From NCBI RefSeq assembly GCF_001619985.1, contig NW_017264197.1, positions 1,736,001 through 1,800,000 on the forward strand: 64,000 nucleotides of DNA, in the 5' to 3' direction. This DNA is from Xylona heveae TC161 (taxonomy: Eukaryota > Ascomycota > Xylonomycetes > Xylonales > Xylonaceae). The notes beneath the pieces are model-generated. The model had not been told where the DNA came from, searched no databases, and saw only the letters and a list, made by a program, of their open reading frames with translations. The translations under genes and the position numbers were made by a program. The first letter of the stretch is position 1. Every line of letters begins with the position of its first letter. Shown piece by piece: positions 35,503 through 47,722 of this stretch.

Positions 35503-36160
35503 GTAATACCCTCACAATGCGGTTTGATGCGCATTCATACACGGTCAGACTCAGCCTGACCTTTGAGAAATGAGTCAACGGCACATCTCGGAAGCTTTTC
35601 CGAGTCGTAATCTACATTCACTATCCTTTTTCCTTCAGCTTCCTTCCTGTTACCTTGCATATGCCTTGATATGTCAGCATCTCGGAGTACCTGACAACGA
35701 TTATGGCCAATGCATAAAAAATGGCGTTTATCTGCGAGGCAAAGCCCTTTCAGTGGGCGTATTCATCCTTGCTATCTTTATCGTAGTAGGGCATCGGAGT
35801 TTCTGATCGGGGTTTCAAGCTCAGCATGGGTTTATTTTCTTCACAGTCGGCTCTACATTGAAACGCGCCGCTCTGACAAAATTTAGATACCTTAGTTTAG
35901 GTTATCGAATTTACGTGTTACATTTAATCCATCGCTCTATGTACATGGAATGTGCGTCCATCTATTTGGAATAAGAAGTGCAATATGCTCAGCAATGGTA
36001 TTGACAGTGAATCTAGACAGCCGCTACCTGTGCGATCCCAAAAAACAATCTATGCAATGCAAATACAGAAAGCAGACGCCTGGAATGACCTTTTAAAAGA
36101 TCGGTTAATAAGAGACCAGATCCAGCCTGGTCGAATACTCGCCCTCTAGATGAACAAGAT
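35503..36160. other. Convergent 3' region
   Basis: Between the stop codons of the Red1-like gene and the hydroxyacid dehydrogenase. The open frame 35570-35806 (78 codons) is partly hydrophobic but matches nothing I know. No feature recognised. Confidence 0.5.
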
Positions 36161-37594
36161 TTAATATCCCTTGGAGTTTTCCAACTGATTCACTAGCTTC
36201 TCGCCACGGAACAACCTTCCCAGATTGATTCTGAGAATGTCAAAAATGCGATCAAATGCCTTCTCCGACAAGAAGCTCATATGCGGGGACACTAGACAAT
36301 TGGGTGCATCCCACAGAGGGTGGTCGACAGGGAGGGGCTCCGGGTCAGTGACATCTAGGGCAGCACCACGAATATCACCAGCGTGAAGGGCCGCAATGAG
36401 TGCATCCTGATCAATGACCCTGCCACGTGAAATGTTGGTGACAAAAGTCTTGTTGCGGGCAAGAATCTTGAATTCCTCGGGCCCAATGAACTTCTCGGTT
36501 GACCTAGTCAGGGGCACAGAGATGACGAGGTGGTCGAGGTCCTGTGAAAGGAATTCGTGCAGCGACGCTTTGTCCTTGCCACTGAACCATGCTTCGGGGA
36601 TGACACCCTCGGGATCGCCTGTGCCTGGGACCATGTAGCCACGGTCACGTCGTGACTCGGGTGTGTCCCGTGGAGACATGGTGTAGGCAATGACTGAGGA
36701 GCCAAGAGCGGCAGAGACGCGGGCAACTGTAGAAGGAGAATATGTGGATTAGTTCAAGGTCCATCAATTGGGGAGAGAAGAATAGCGGGTTTGAAGAGGA
36801 ATGGAAAGAGGTAGGTCTGTAGCTAGGTAGAATCATGAAGAGAGGAGGGGGGGTTTGGGAAGGGGGGAGGGGGTTGTCGTGTATGAGGCTATGAAAAACT
36901 TACCATGTCGTCCAACACTACCATATCCAAGAATACCGACCCGCTTGCCCTGATTGTCGTAGATGCCGCGCATTCTATCACCAAAGCCGTGCCATTCGTG
37001 CTTCTGCTGCCACTGATATGAGGTGTAGAATTTCCGACAAAATGTCAAGTAGCTCATCATTACCCATTCAGCAATGGGCGGGCCATGGATACCAGACACA
37101 GTGGCTATCTTGACGGTTGAATTGGCCACCATTGGATGCTTGCTGACCTGGTCAATGCCAGCTGTGTGTAGTTGGATAAATTTTAGACTGAGATCTTGTC
37201 AGTCGATTTGTTGTTTGGATTATAGGAGGAAGAAAATTGCAAGGAGACATCTCCAGGAAAAAATGTAGGAGGGAGATGAAATAGACGTACTTGGGAGCGT
37301 ATTCGGGCCTGGGAGGAAGTTCCTCGTCCGTCAAAAGAATGGTTGCAGATTGCCAAATATCTACGCAATGTGGTAAAAGGAAATCAGTGTTATTCCTACT
37401 AAATTTATAATGTGATCTTTAGCGGACATACCTCTAGGTACACACGCCCCAGGAATTACTCCTGGCCCTCGACTCGGGGATTTAACCCATGTGATGTTCA
37501 CGTTGGGGTGTGCCTTGCGGATGACTTCCACCAGCCGGGGATCCTCCTCAAGTGCAACCACGATTAAGAGATGCTCCTGCACTGGGGCTCGCAT
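36161..37594 (-). CDS. D-isomer-specific 2-hydroxyacid dehydrogenase
   Basis: Four exons, complement of 37432..37594, 37291..37360, 36904..37187 and 36161..36726, give 360 aa. The enzyme reduces 2-oxoacids to D-2-hydroxyacids (or the reverse) with NAD(P)H. The substrate-domain start is followed by LKFIQLHTAGIDQVS. The Rossmann motif is VGILGYGSVGRHVARVSAAL (GxGxxG). Catalytic residues lie in NISRGRVIDQDAL (Arg), LDVTDPEPLPVDHPLW (Glu) and LVSPHMSFLSEKA (His). It resembles glyoxylate/hydroxypyruvate reductase-like members, but specificity is open. It carries an insert, RRDRGYMVPGTGDPEGVIPE, after the nucleotide-binding start. The three introns are 71-177 nt. It is divergent from the Zn2Cys6 regulator across 1.6 kb. 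Confidence 0.93.
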
Positions 37595-39233
37595 CTTGAC
37601 ATAAGGGCCAGAGTAATAATTAAATAAGGCGTCACGGTATGGTGTTTGAAGCTTAACACTGCAGATGGACAGAGCAGCGAGAAGGCTGTCCGAGACATGG
37701 CATTTTATATCAGTGATTTTTCCTCCGTCAGCATAATCCCTGAGAAGACGAGGAGCTCCACAGGGTGTCTGATTAATCTGCGAAAAATCTCCCTTGTCTT
37801 GGGCTTAGGCCTAAAATCGGCCAGGGAAAAAAAAAAGCAAACCATACTATTGCAGAGCCATGTTCTCAACCCTTGGCTAGAGGGGCGGGGCCGGAAAGGG
37901 TCCCAATCTTGGTGCAAACGCGGAATTAAGCCCTTGCCACAATTCGAACAGACGGCCCGTTAACCATGCTAAAATGTGGAGTATTTGTGTTGGATTTGGT
38001 CATTCTTTAAAACGAGGCATCCGTCCCTTCCATCACGCTATTGCAATAGGACAATATTTCAATTAATTATAACGTCTGTTCAATGCAAATCATCTGTGTA
38101 TTTTCCAGCGGACCCTGTGAGAGATAACCTGCTAGCATTTCTCAGTACAAAACTCCTATTGTTGGGAGACAAGTGAAACCGGAAAACGACTTGTACCTGA
38201 TGGATACGGCAACGTCACTGCCCTGGCACTGATTCGCAATTGCAGATAAGAGAGCCTGGCCAGACGGGAATTAGGCCTAGCGAGGCCGGAGCGGCGTTGA
38301 TGTGGAGGGGTGGATGGCTCCGGTCAGGAGTTTTGAGAGTTTGCTAGCATATCTCTCCCGGTTATAAGCGGCTTGCATCGGCAAAACATTTGACCAATTT
38401 CAAATCCCACCAATTGATGTGCATTGGAATGATTGAATACTTCTCTTGAGTGATTAAATTTGTAACGTACAGGGCAAGATTAGAGATCTAAGAAAAATTG
38501 ATAGTGTAGGTTTCAGGTTATATCCTATTGTACTTCGCTAAGCCACATATTGGTGGGGATAACTTCAGAAGCCCCGCTAGATACCAGAAGCGTGTATAAA
38601 GCCGTAGAACGTCCACAACAGCTGCGTGGGTCGAGAGGAAGTGACGACATTTGTGCAATGAGAGAATAAGATAAAGCGTAGTATGTAAATACTGTGACGA
38701 TTCTCTAAATCGATATCAACTTTCGGATATTCGTTATTCAAGAGAATCTATTGGTGCGTCCTTTTAGCTCTACCAGTACATAACTAGCAAAACGAAGCAG
38801 TAGTTAAGAATTTATAAGTAATAAGTGTTCCGGGGCGATAGTGTAGTTGAGACCTTCAACTAAACTCGTTAACCAATTTTTTTTCGTCTCCAAGGTTCAG
38901 CGTAGAGTGAACGGTATCTGGCGCTACTTACTGCAAACTTCCCTAATTTAGATAAAGTTCTAGTTAAGGCTCTGTAGTAAGTTCAGGTCTATACACTTTC
39001 CCCAATGCATATATTTACCCGTATCGTGACCAAATTTATGCTGGTGATTCCCCGTGCTGCTCTCTTCAGCATCCTCTCGCTGACGCTTTACTTGTCGGGG
39101 TCTCGCCAGTTTATCAGCTCAGATAAAGTCTATTGTGCCCCGAATCAACCGTTATCGGACTTCGCACAGGCTGTCGACAGCCGGAGTATAACAGTGTGTT
39201 CATGCACCTGTTTTGCTTTGAAAATAGAGCATC
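37595..39233. other. Divergent intergenic region, AT-rich
   Basis: 1.64 kb between the dehydrogenase and the Zn2Cys6 gene. The span 38,350-39,000 is clearly AT-rich, with few open frames. I looked for LTR or transposon ends and found no paired repeat or duplication. A 78-codon upstream ORF occupies the right end (39005-39241). Confidence 0.5.
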
Positions 39234-39241
39234 ATGAATGA
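39005..39241 (+). promoter_or_regulatory. Upstream ORF overlapping the Zn2Cys6 start codon
   Basis: An ATG-initiated 78-codon frame whose TGA stop (39239-39241) overlaps the first codons of the transcription factor (ATG 39234-39236) in another frame. If the mRNA begins upstream of 39005, ribosomes would translate this first and reach the main start only by leaky scanning or reinitiation. No conserved peptide was recognised; the frame could be chance. Confidence 0.4.
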
Positions 39242-41444
39242 AACCTCAAGCTCGCATTCACCCCGGACGCATCAGGCATGTGAGCCATGTCGGTAAGTGA
39301 AGCCTTATCGATGACAGCTCCCACTGACCTGAAGCAGACGGAAAAAAACAAAATGTCCTGGAGAACGGCCCATTTGCTCTTTCTGTTGGCGATTAAATCA
39401 ATCATGTAAATATGTCCAAAAAGACTCGAGGCACCGCGCCTCTAGAGAAGCCCAAAATCGCCGTTCTTCCAAAGGGCGGGTCAGAAGATTAGAGTCTCAA
39501 GTTGGGCAGATACTTGAAACTATCCAGTCGGTGAACCCTCCCTCCGGGAGGCATTGATTTACTGATGAGTCCAGAAGGACACTTACCGACGGGCAAGCGA
39601 GAGAATTGCCACGATCGCAAACATATTGTAGTCAAGACGTTGCACCTGGTCCAATTATTGAGACTGAAGGATTGCTGAATACTTCATACTTTGATACTTC
39701 GACTTGGTCAGTACTGTCCGTCCCAGAGAAGATATGCATCTAACTCTTTTATGCAGCCCACTTCCACCAAATGAAGTTTTAATACATTTTGTTCAAGTTT
39801 ACAAGACCAAACTACACCTGCAGCCGCTGCAACTTTTCAACATCAGCACGCTGCCAAATCAAGTAACGCACTTTCCCGATTTTCTACTATATAGTCTTTT
39901 GGCTATCGGACTTCATTTTTCCGATCATGAGTTTTACAAAGACAAGAGGTCTGCCGCAATTCAGTTTTATGTCCGCTCGGCAAGAGACATTGTGATTCAA
40001 TTGGCTACCGAAGGGAAGTCAAGTCTAGAGCTGTTACAGTCCTTATGTCTACTAGCTCTTGCTGATGTTGCCGGTAAGCAAAATATCGAGTGTGCATGGG
40101 TTCTACAAGCTGATCCAGAAGCAGATTGTAGGTTAGAAAGAGCATGGGTGACAATTGGCATCGCTTCAAGATTAGCCATCTGTCCACGCTCTTTAAAGGC
40201 CGAATTCTCACCGAATCCTTCCACAGCTAGAGACAACGAGTCCCGATGTTTCTGGAGTGTCATGGTACTTGAGCGAACATTCTGCTCTGGTGCCGCTACG
40301 GCCAATAATGAATTGGCTAAGTACTCTTATCCTTGCAGCATTCCCAATCCAATTATTGGCACACCAGCACCCACTCCACCAATTGTGACAAGGGATTTAG
40401 GAATTAATGCTTATTGTATACAGCTTCTCTCAGTATGGTGTCAGATTATATCGTACACTAAACAGATGAAATGCAGAGGAGCGACTGATCTTGGTCTGTC
40501 TACATCTACATATCAACAACTGATGGACAAATTCTATAAATTTGAAGCAAGCTTCCCACTGACCCATGGGTTTAAGCATACTGCTTTTCACAAGAGGACG
40601 TCAACAGAATTGAGTGACCATTTTGAATATTGGACTGCCTGGTTATTACTCCAGGTCACTTATCACACCGCTCATGCGCTTCTGAACCATCCGATTATAT
40701 ATATTGTGCCGAAACATCTACAGGGGGCGTTCCAATCACCAGCATTTCTACAACAAACCGTTGACCAAGCTCTTCTCCATTCCGGCTGGGTCGCCTACCT
40801 TTTTCGCATTTGTAACGATCTTCAATTTGAAACCAACAATCCGTTTTTAGGGCATCTTGCTAGCGTAACCGCGACAGTCCACTGGCTCTTTCAATTCGCT
40901 GGAGATTTGAATATTGTACAGAAGGCAAGAGCAAATCTTGTTACATGTCAAGAATTTTTGGAAAGGATGTCGGCTCAGTGGCCACACCTGTCTTGTTTAG
41001 TATGCTGTTTCCAAGGTTATCACTCTGCACTCTGGGGGGTAGGCACTAATGCAAGTCGATCAGGTACAAAAGCTCAGAATCTTGCAAGAGAGTGTGCCGG
41101 ATGTCGATACTCTTGTAAACCAGCCGTCTATTCCGCTGCGCAAACTACCTCTATACTGGGAATTACTTGATCACAGCCTATCAATGGTGACACTAGACGA
41201 CGTTGTGCCTGATACCGGTTCGACCAGATCCCGAGTGACGACGGAATATTTGGTTTCGCTGAATGATAACCCCGTAACCCCGGTCCCGCGGCGAGACTCA
41301 GAATTTGTCGATTCTACCGTGGAGACTTTGCCGGAGGATTTGCATTACGCTCAACTAAGTGAAAACGTTTTTGGTGAAATGTACCTGTCACATGCCCCAG
41401 GCATGCAACTTCCCACTTATTTTAACTTTTTCGGTCACTTATAG
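39234..41444 (+). CDS. Zn2Cys6 transcription factor with fungal-specific middle domain
   Basis: Five exons, 39234..39292, 39338..39526, 39575..39706, 39757..40999 and 41064..41444, give 667 aa. The binuclear zinc cluster is split by intron 1: CEPCR, then RKKTKCPGERPICSFCWR and LNQSC, spaced C-x2-C-x6-C-x6-C-x2-C-x6-C. A basic linker and a dimerisation helix (GRVRRLESQVGQILETIQ) follow. The large exon carries the fungal_trans region (LERAWVTIGIASRLAICPRS, then SRCFWSVMVLERTFC). All introns are 45-64 nt with good branch sites. Intron 2 is the least certain: donor GTCGGT at 39527 keeps frame, the stronger-looking GTGAAC at 39530 does not. It lies between a dehydrogenase and a convergent FAD oxidase and may control them; that is inference. 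Confidence 0.88.
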
Positions 41445-41603
41445 AAGCTGGGTGGAAAAAGATTTGACATTTATTGAATTAAGGAAAGTAATTGTCGCTG
41501 AGACATTACATTGTCAAAATTTCAGTCTACCTAGTACAGAGATGCCGAAACAGGACGCTGTTATTTTGTTTTCATCTGCCTTGCTAACAACACTACGGAG
41601 AGT

Positions 41604-42962
41604 TTAAAGGCGAGCCTGCTCGTCTCGCCTTAGAACCCGCCGTGGTGGGCCACCTCTACTACCATCACCCTTTGAAATGGGTGTGGAGGTTGGCTTCCAT
41701 GCCCACTTTTCCTTTTGCTCAGTGGATGCTTTGTGCTCGAAGTTGTCGACAATGTGGCGTCCTAACGCTGGCAGGAACTTGAAGGCACTATTCTCATATA
41801 TTAGATTTGATGGCACTGCAGATTATGGGGGACAAAATTCGATGACTTACTGTCCACTTCCTCCGGTTGCAACGAACAGATTCTTGTAAGAAGGATGATG
41901 ATCGATCACAAAGTCGCCTTGGGGCGTATCCGTGTACCAACACAACCGGCGGTTGATAAAAGGTCGATCCTTTAGTTGTGGAAAGAACAGAGCGAGTCCT
42001 TGTCTCAGCGCCAATTCGGCATCTGTGGGGAGAAAGGTGGAATTGACATTGCTCGAATCTAATTTTGGTACCGACACTTTCTGGTCCCTCTGCAGGGATG
42101 GGGTTCTGGACGTTTCATATCCATAGCCATGTCGTGCCATCTTGAGGATACGGGTGCCCGGGGTTGGAGGGAAAACAAACCATCCAGTGGATAGATCAAT
42201 AATGACGGGGCTATCTTTCATTTGTTCGGCCTCTTGCTCTGTCAACTGCAAGAACCCAACCGGTTGGCCTGTTGAAACGGACATGTTTGCCATATCAAGG
42301 AGATGAGGCGTCCAAGCACCCGTTGCAAGAATGACTTGGTCAGATTTGATGACAGCGCCAGTCAGTGTGCGTACCCCAATGACTTCGTTAGCACCGTTTG
42401 TGACCAGGGACAAGACCGTGCCATGACTTCCAGTAAGAAACGACACGCCTGCCTGGGTACACTGGCGGGCCAAGTAGCTGATAGCCTGCTGCGCGTCTGC
42501 CCAGCCACATATCGTGTTCGCATAGCCTCTTGCACGCGCAAGGTCGCCGGATATCACTCCAGGGTAGCGCTCGCGCATCTCGTTCCCCCGTAGATTCTGG
42601 GTCTTGATCCCCATCTTCTCGAGATTCGCTTGAGATTGCTCGAGATACGGGTGACTGCCTTCGCCTGCCATGCAGAGCAGGCCGCTCCGATAAAAGAAGG
42701 GCGAGTATTCCCCTCCTTCCCCCCATCCGCGCATGGCCTCGAGCCCGAGCTTGGCGTAGAACGCATCCGCATAGTCTGGCCGGATGATGCGCGAGATGTC
42801 GACGCTCGATCCATCGGCGACAGGAGGAAGGTAGCGGTCCACGACTTGCACGTTTTTGTATCCTCTCCTGGTGAGCTCGAGGGCGGTGGTGAGCCCGAAT
42901 AGGCCTGCGCCGACAATGGTGATGCAGGATGTTTTTGACGCAGGTGGATCAAGTGAAGACAT
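41604..42962 (-). CDS. FAD-dependent amine/imino-acid oxidase, peroxisomal
   Basis: Two exons, complement(41851..42962) and complement(41604..41787), give 431 aa. It is a DAO-type flavoenzyme near saccharopine/pipecolate oxidase and fructosyl-amine oxidase. The ADP-binding motif is ITIVGAGLFGLTTALELTRRG. Next come SVDISRIIRPDYADAFYAKLG, the covalent-FAD region in GGSGHAFKFLPALG split by the intron (GGSG|H), and RLCWYTDTPQGDFVIDHHP. The SGH context matches family members where a nearby Cys carries the flavin. The last three residues, ARL, fit the peroxisomal targeting signal PTS1, which suits an H2O2-producing oxidase. The exact amine substrate cannot be read. It is convergent with the Zn2Cys6 gene, with only 159 bp between stops. 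Confidence 0.9.
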
Positions 42963-44526
42963 GGTCGTAAAGATTTACTTTGAATATTTCTCTTCTGTTC
43001 TTTTTCCTTTCCTTTTCCTTTCTCTTTCTCTTTCTCCCGAGTCTTTTTTGTTTTCTTTCGTGTAGGATTTAGATAATGAAATATAATGATGACAAACGTC
43101 CAACAAAAAACTTTTCAGATATAGAAATTAAATCAACGAGGCGCAGTCTTCCATTCGCACGTCCCAAAAAGAAACTAATATAGATGACTTATACAACCGC
43201 CCTTTGGCACGCCCTGTGCCGCATGTGTGTGTCAAATTAGTCAATCAGGTGAGGATCGGAACAATGGGCCCATAATCCATTGTTTGCTAGGTAACTTAGC
43301 CCCTACGATAAGCCAATTACCCATATTACTATGGTATTCCTAATATCGAAAAAAAAAAAAAAAAAAAAGGTCTACATACAGAGGTGCAAGTCAACTAGGT
43401 AGGTATCTGGCTCCGTTGACTCTTCCGTGTTCTATGAGCCATCGTTTGAAGGTCATGTGAGCGGATCGCCCTGCGTCAACTTGTCCTAGGGACGGAGCGA
43501 GAGCGTGCTCCTGTTCCGTGTTCCGCGTTCCGCGTTCCGTGCCCACCACGGGTTGATGGGCGGGCGTCCTGGCGTCAGGGGTGTCAGGGCCGGGTGGCGT
43601 TTACCTTAGGTAGAGTAGGCGTCAGGGTGTCTCGGTACCTGAGCTTATCTCCATATGTTGGCTTGATCAACGCGGGCAAGAAAGCCGAAGCATCCAGGAC
43701 GTCAGCGTCAGCATCAGCATCAACAAATGTAGTCAACTGCCATGCAGATTACAGGAAAAGAAAGCAGCATCTGTGAATTGAGATTCTGTGATTATTGTGA
43801 GAGTTCTCTGAATACTTGCCCCGTACGCTTCCAAGAGCCAAGTCGGAGACTGCCGAGAAGATTAGATGTGGATCTGATTAAGCCCGATCGGGGCATCAAG
43901 TCGGTCGTACTCCGCCTCCCTTGCTCCCCTATATTGCAGCTGAAGAAACAGTAGATTGCGGGGCTTGGTGAACCTTTCAAGACAGGTAAGGTCAATTGAT
44001 TAAACGGGGGCACAAGGACCTTCCAATCTGCGTCATTCGCATGGACGATCTGTGGTTGAAGTCGCGTTGCTTTGAGCGAGCGGGTAAGACTCTCTCTGCC
44101 ATTTCCCCACGAGGGCACTATATACTTACGGTTAAGTTAAGGGTCCAAACACCGCATACCACGGCGCGTTTCCTCTAGAGCTGTAGATGATTCTCTTTTA
44201 CAGTAATCATGAATGTTAACTGCTATACACTTTATTTGCTAGTAAATCAAACCGAATGCTATTTTCTCTCCCCAGAAAGTCATGTGGGGCCAGCGGGGAG
44301 ATGTTGATCAGGTACTCGTATCTTATCAAATATAAAAAGTGGGCCATGACGGCGCCATTTGGCTATCACGCCTTTCTTTGCATTACTTGCACAACGATGA
44401 AATATCCCATCTTGAAATTTTCGCATTCTTCTTCGTCTGAGATGTTTATCCAACACCTCATCAAATTTCTGCGAGAGATTTGATGCCATATAGGCCTGGG
44501 CAACTGTGGTCTTGTGTCCAGGGAAA
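42963..44526. other. Divergent intergenic region with simple repeats
   Basis: 1.56 kb between the FAD oxidase and the amidohydrolase starts. It contains a pyrimidine microsatellite (42,990-43,050), an A20 tract (43349-43368) and a GC-rich segment (43,430-43,620) with a small tandem repeat. Open frames up to 154 codons are on the strand opposite the amidohydrolase start and lack motifs. No gene recognised. Confidence 0.5.
43513..43540 (+). repeat. Tandem repeat, 4 x 7 bp (GTTCCGY)
   Basis: Four head-to-tail copies, GTTCCGT GTTCCGC GTTCCGC GTTCCGT, lie in a GC-rich part of the oxidase/amidohydrolase divergent promoter region. The TTCCG core could be a binding-site array or simple slippage. Confidence 0.85.
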
Positions 44527-47500
44527 ATGGCTGGCAAGAACGGCATCCTGGCAGAGCCACCGCCTTACGAACAATCGGAGCATGCTCCGCGCTGGTGTCG
44601 ACCAGGTCGGCGTCGCATTGCGCGGGCGTTGCTGACTCTTGCTGTGTTGATTGCTGTACTCCAGCTCGGATCCGTATTTTCGATCAACAATTTGCCTGTT
44701 ACCACAACAGAACAGGATGCTTTTGTGAAAGGGCTTGATCAATGTCGCCTGAGCCAGAACCGCGGAGCGCCCATCAACGTCGCCTCCGCTTCTCGCGACA
44801 ACCCGAGATGGAACGCTGCTGTAGGCCAGCAGACAACCGTAGTCATCAAGAACGCCAGCCTTTTCGACGGTGAAACAACTCTTTCGGATGCATTTGACAT
44901 TACTTTTGAGTCGGGCGTGATCCACTCGGTCTCGAAATCATCGTCGAACGCTGATCTCCCCAAGCAGGCTCGCGTGATCAACGCTCATGGGCGGTTCGTG
45001 ACGCCTGGGCTCGTGGACATACATTCTCACCACCTTCTTATCCCTTTCCCTGAGCTGCCTGCAACGAGAGATGTCAACGAACGGCCTTTGTTGGGGCCCA
45101 TCACGCCTTTTGTCCGGGCATTGGACGGATTCAAGGCCTATGATCCCGCAATTAAGATTATCGCATCTGGGGGTATCACTTCGTCTCTCGTTCTGCCAGG
45201 TTCCGCCAACATTGTGGGTGGAGAAGCATTTCTGGTCAAGAATCTGCCACTTGCTGGCAAGGACGGCGAGCCTGTAGCGGCTGAGCTTCTTCTCGAGGAT
45301 GGCGTCCCGGAAGAAAACCGACAAAGATATCTCAAAATGGCTTGCGGAGAGAACCCCAAGGGAATCTACGGCTACACTCGTCTTGGCTTGACTTGGCTTC
45401 TCCGCGAGCACTTGGACGAGGCTAGAAAGTTACAGGAGCGTCAAAACTCCTGGTGTGAGGCCGCAGTAAATGCAGCCACGAGCACGTTTGGCAAATCTCA
45501 GCGTCTGCCAACTTTCCTCAGAGATCAAGGGTTCTTCCCCTCATCCTTGAAATACGAGACCACCCTTGCACTTTTGAGAGGCGAGTTGAACGTCAACATC
45601 CACTGCTACGAGCCACAGGACTTTGAGGACGTGCTGAACGTGTTACACGAATTCGGAGTGCATCCTCAAGCTTTCCACCATGCGCTGGAAGCGTGGCAAG
45701 TACCAGAGTTCTTGAAGCATGCTGAAGAGTAAGCCTAATTTTGGTTCTGGGTGTATAATATTTTGTGGAGCTGACAAAGTTTAGAAACATCACCATTGCC
45801 ACTTTTGCCGATAATGGTTTCTTCAAGGCGGAAGCGTACGGGTCCAACTTGAGGGCACCAAAGATCCTCAACGACCATGGTATTCCTGTAGCCTTGAAAT
45901 CGGTATGCAGCGCTTCCTCCATTCAGCAATCGCTGCTTCTAACCTAGGAGACAGGACCATACTGGTGAAGGCAACTATGCCAAGTATCTCGCGTAGGTTG
46001 CCTCGGCCGCCATGGTTTGACGATTTTCCCTTCGTGTGCTAAATTTGATGTGCAGTGATCAAGCGGCAGTGTCCCACTCTTTCGGTCTCCCTACCGACAA
46101 CGCTCTCCAATCAATCACTTCTATCCCAGCCAGATCTCTAAACCAAGCTCACCGCATCGGTTTCGTGCGACCTGGATATGACGCCGATCTCGTTATATGG
46201 GACGATCACCCTCTTCAAGTTGGGGCGACACCGAGCCATGTCTTCGTCGATGGCCGAGCAGTAGTCGATGATAAGCCGAAGTCAAATGCTGCTGCTGCTC
46301 AGAAGGGCAAGCCTCAGCAAGCACCGGCTATTCGACCGTCGATTTCATTAGAGCAAAGAGAGAGCATATGCGATCGCGTCCAAGGCGGCAAATCCAAGGT
46401 CCTCTTCACAGGCATCAAGAAAGCCTTGGTTGACACTCCAGCCCATTTGACCGAGACCGCTGAAGAACTGGCTTTGGTGGTCAAGGACGGTCAAATCACT
46501 TGCTTCGACACCACTCCTGTGTGTGTCGGTACCCAAAACATTGGCGATGACACAACACACATTAAGCTTCAAAATGGCTATCTGACACCAGGACTTATCG
46601 CCTTCGGAAACACCCTCGGTATTCAGTCTATCCCGTCCGAGAGTTCTACGGGAGATGGTTCGGTAGGACGCAGCGGAGATCCCCTCGACGAGCAGAAGAG
46701 GCTGCACTTCGCTAAGTACGGAGTTCATTTGCACGATCGAGCTCTAGTGAGGTCTTCAGTTGGAGGCGTGACAAAAGCTGTTTCGGCGCCTCTCTTCGGT
46801 GGAAGCATTGTACAGGGGGTCAGTGTGGGGCTACGGACAAGTGAGAACGTCACCCTGCTGGATGGAGGGATCTGGCAGGACGAGGTTGCACTTCATCTTG
46901 TGATCGGACAGAAATCCAAGGGTAAATACCATTCATGCTTGAGAAGACAGCTAGTAGTTCTATACTGACATATAAACAACCAGGCAATGACGACACTCCC
47001 ACAGTATCTGCCGGAATCGAGCGTCTGCGCCAGATTCTCGAGGGAGGAGAAGGTACATCGACAGGGAGTCACAGCAGCATCTATGCACGGGCTGCCAATG
47101 GGTCCATCCCTGTGGTGATTCAAGCCTTCAACGAGGTATTTCATGCACTTTCACCAACAAGAGGGTTTAGCCACTGACAATCTCGACACAGGACGACATC
47201 GCCCAAATCATTCTCATCAAACGCGACTTCCCCACCGCCAACCTCGTCCTCTTTGGCGGCCACGGCGCCCCTCTCGTCGCCAAACCTCTCGCCGACGCAG
47301 GCATCCCCGTCATTTTCACCGGTAACCGAGGAGCACCCGATACTTGGGAAAAGCGACACCTGCTCACGGGCCCGCCGCTGACGGAGAGCCCCGCGAAGAT
47401 CTTAACTGATGCAGGCGTGTCCTTTGCTCTCGCCATCACGGGCGACTCCAAGGTCTATAGCCTCGCGCAAGAAGCCCAGTGGGCCGCCAAGTATGCTGGT

Positions 47501-47722
47501 TTGACCGAGAAGCAAGCCATCAGCTTGGTCTCCACCAATATCGAAACGATTCTCGGACTCCGCCCAAAGACAAGCCTATCGGAGCAAGGTTTGCTGCCGC
47601 ACGGAGATGTCGTCGTCTGGGAAGGTAATCCCTTGAAGGGCGAGGGTTCGGTCGTCGTGTCCATCCAAGAGGACGGGCGGATCGGTGACTGCTGGCCAGA
47701 AGGCCGAGTCGCGGCCATTTAA
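44527..47722 (+). CDS. Membrane-anchored tandem amidohydrolase
   Basis: Six exons, 44527..45728, 45785..45902, 45955..45992, 46056..46921, 46984..47135 and 47192..47722, give 968 aa. One membrane anchor lies near residues 30-52 (RALLTLAVLIAVLQLGSVF) with a basic cytosolic side, suggesting a type II protein facing a lumen or the outside. The first half is a complete imidazolonepropionase-like metal hydrolase: VTPGLVDIHSHH (H166, H168), LNVNIHCYEPQD, AFHHALEAW and VALKSDHTGEGN, ending with GYDADLVIWDDHP. The second half (about 565-968) repeats the same plan, with NGYLTPGLIAFGNTLG in place of HxH and LPHGDVVVWEGNP at the end, so its metal site looks lost. The substrate (cyclic amide, peptide or other) is unknown. 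Exon 3 is only 38 nt. Confidence 0.9.

Noticed and set aside
38350-39000. AT-rich stretch considered as a solo LTR or other old element
   Set aside because: No paired ends, no target-site duplication and no coding remnant could be seen.
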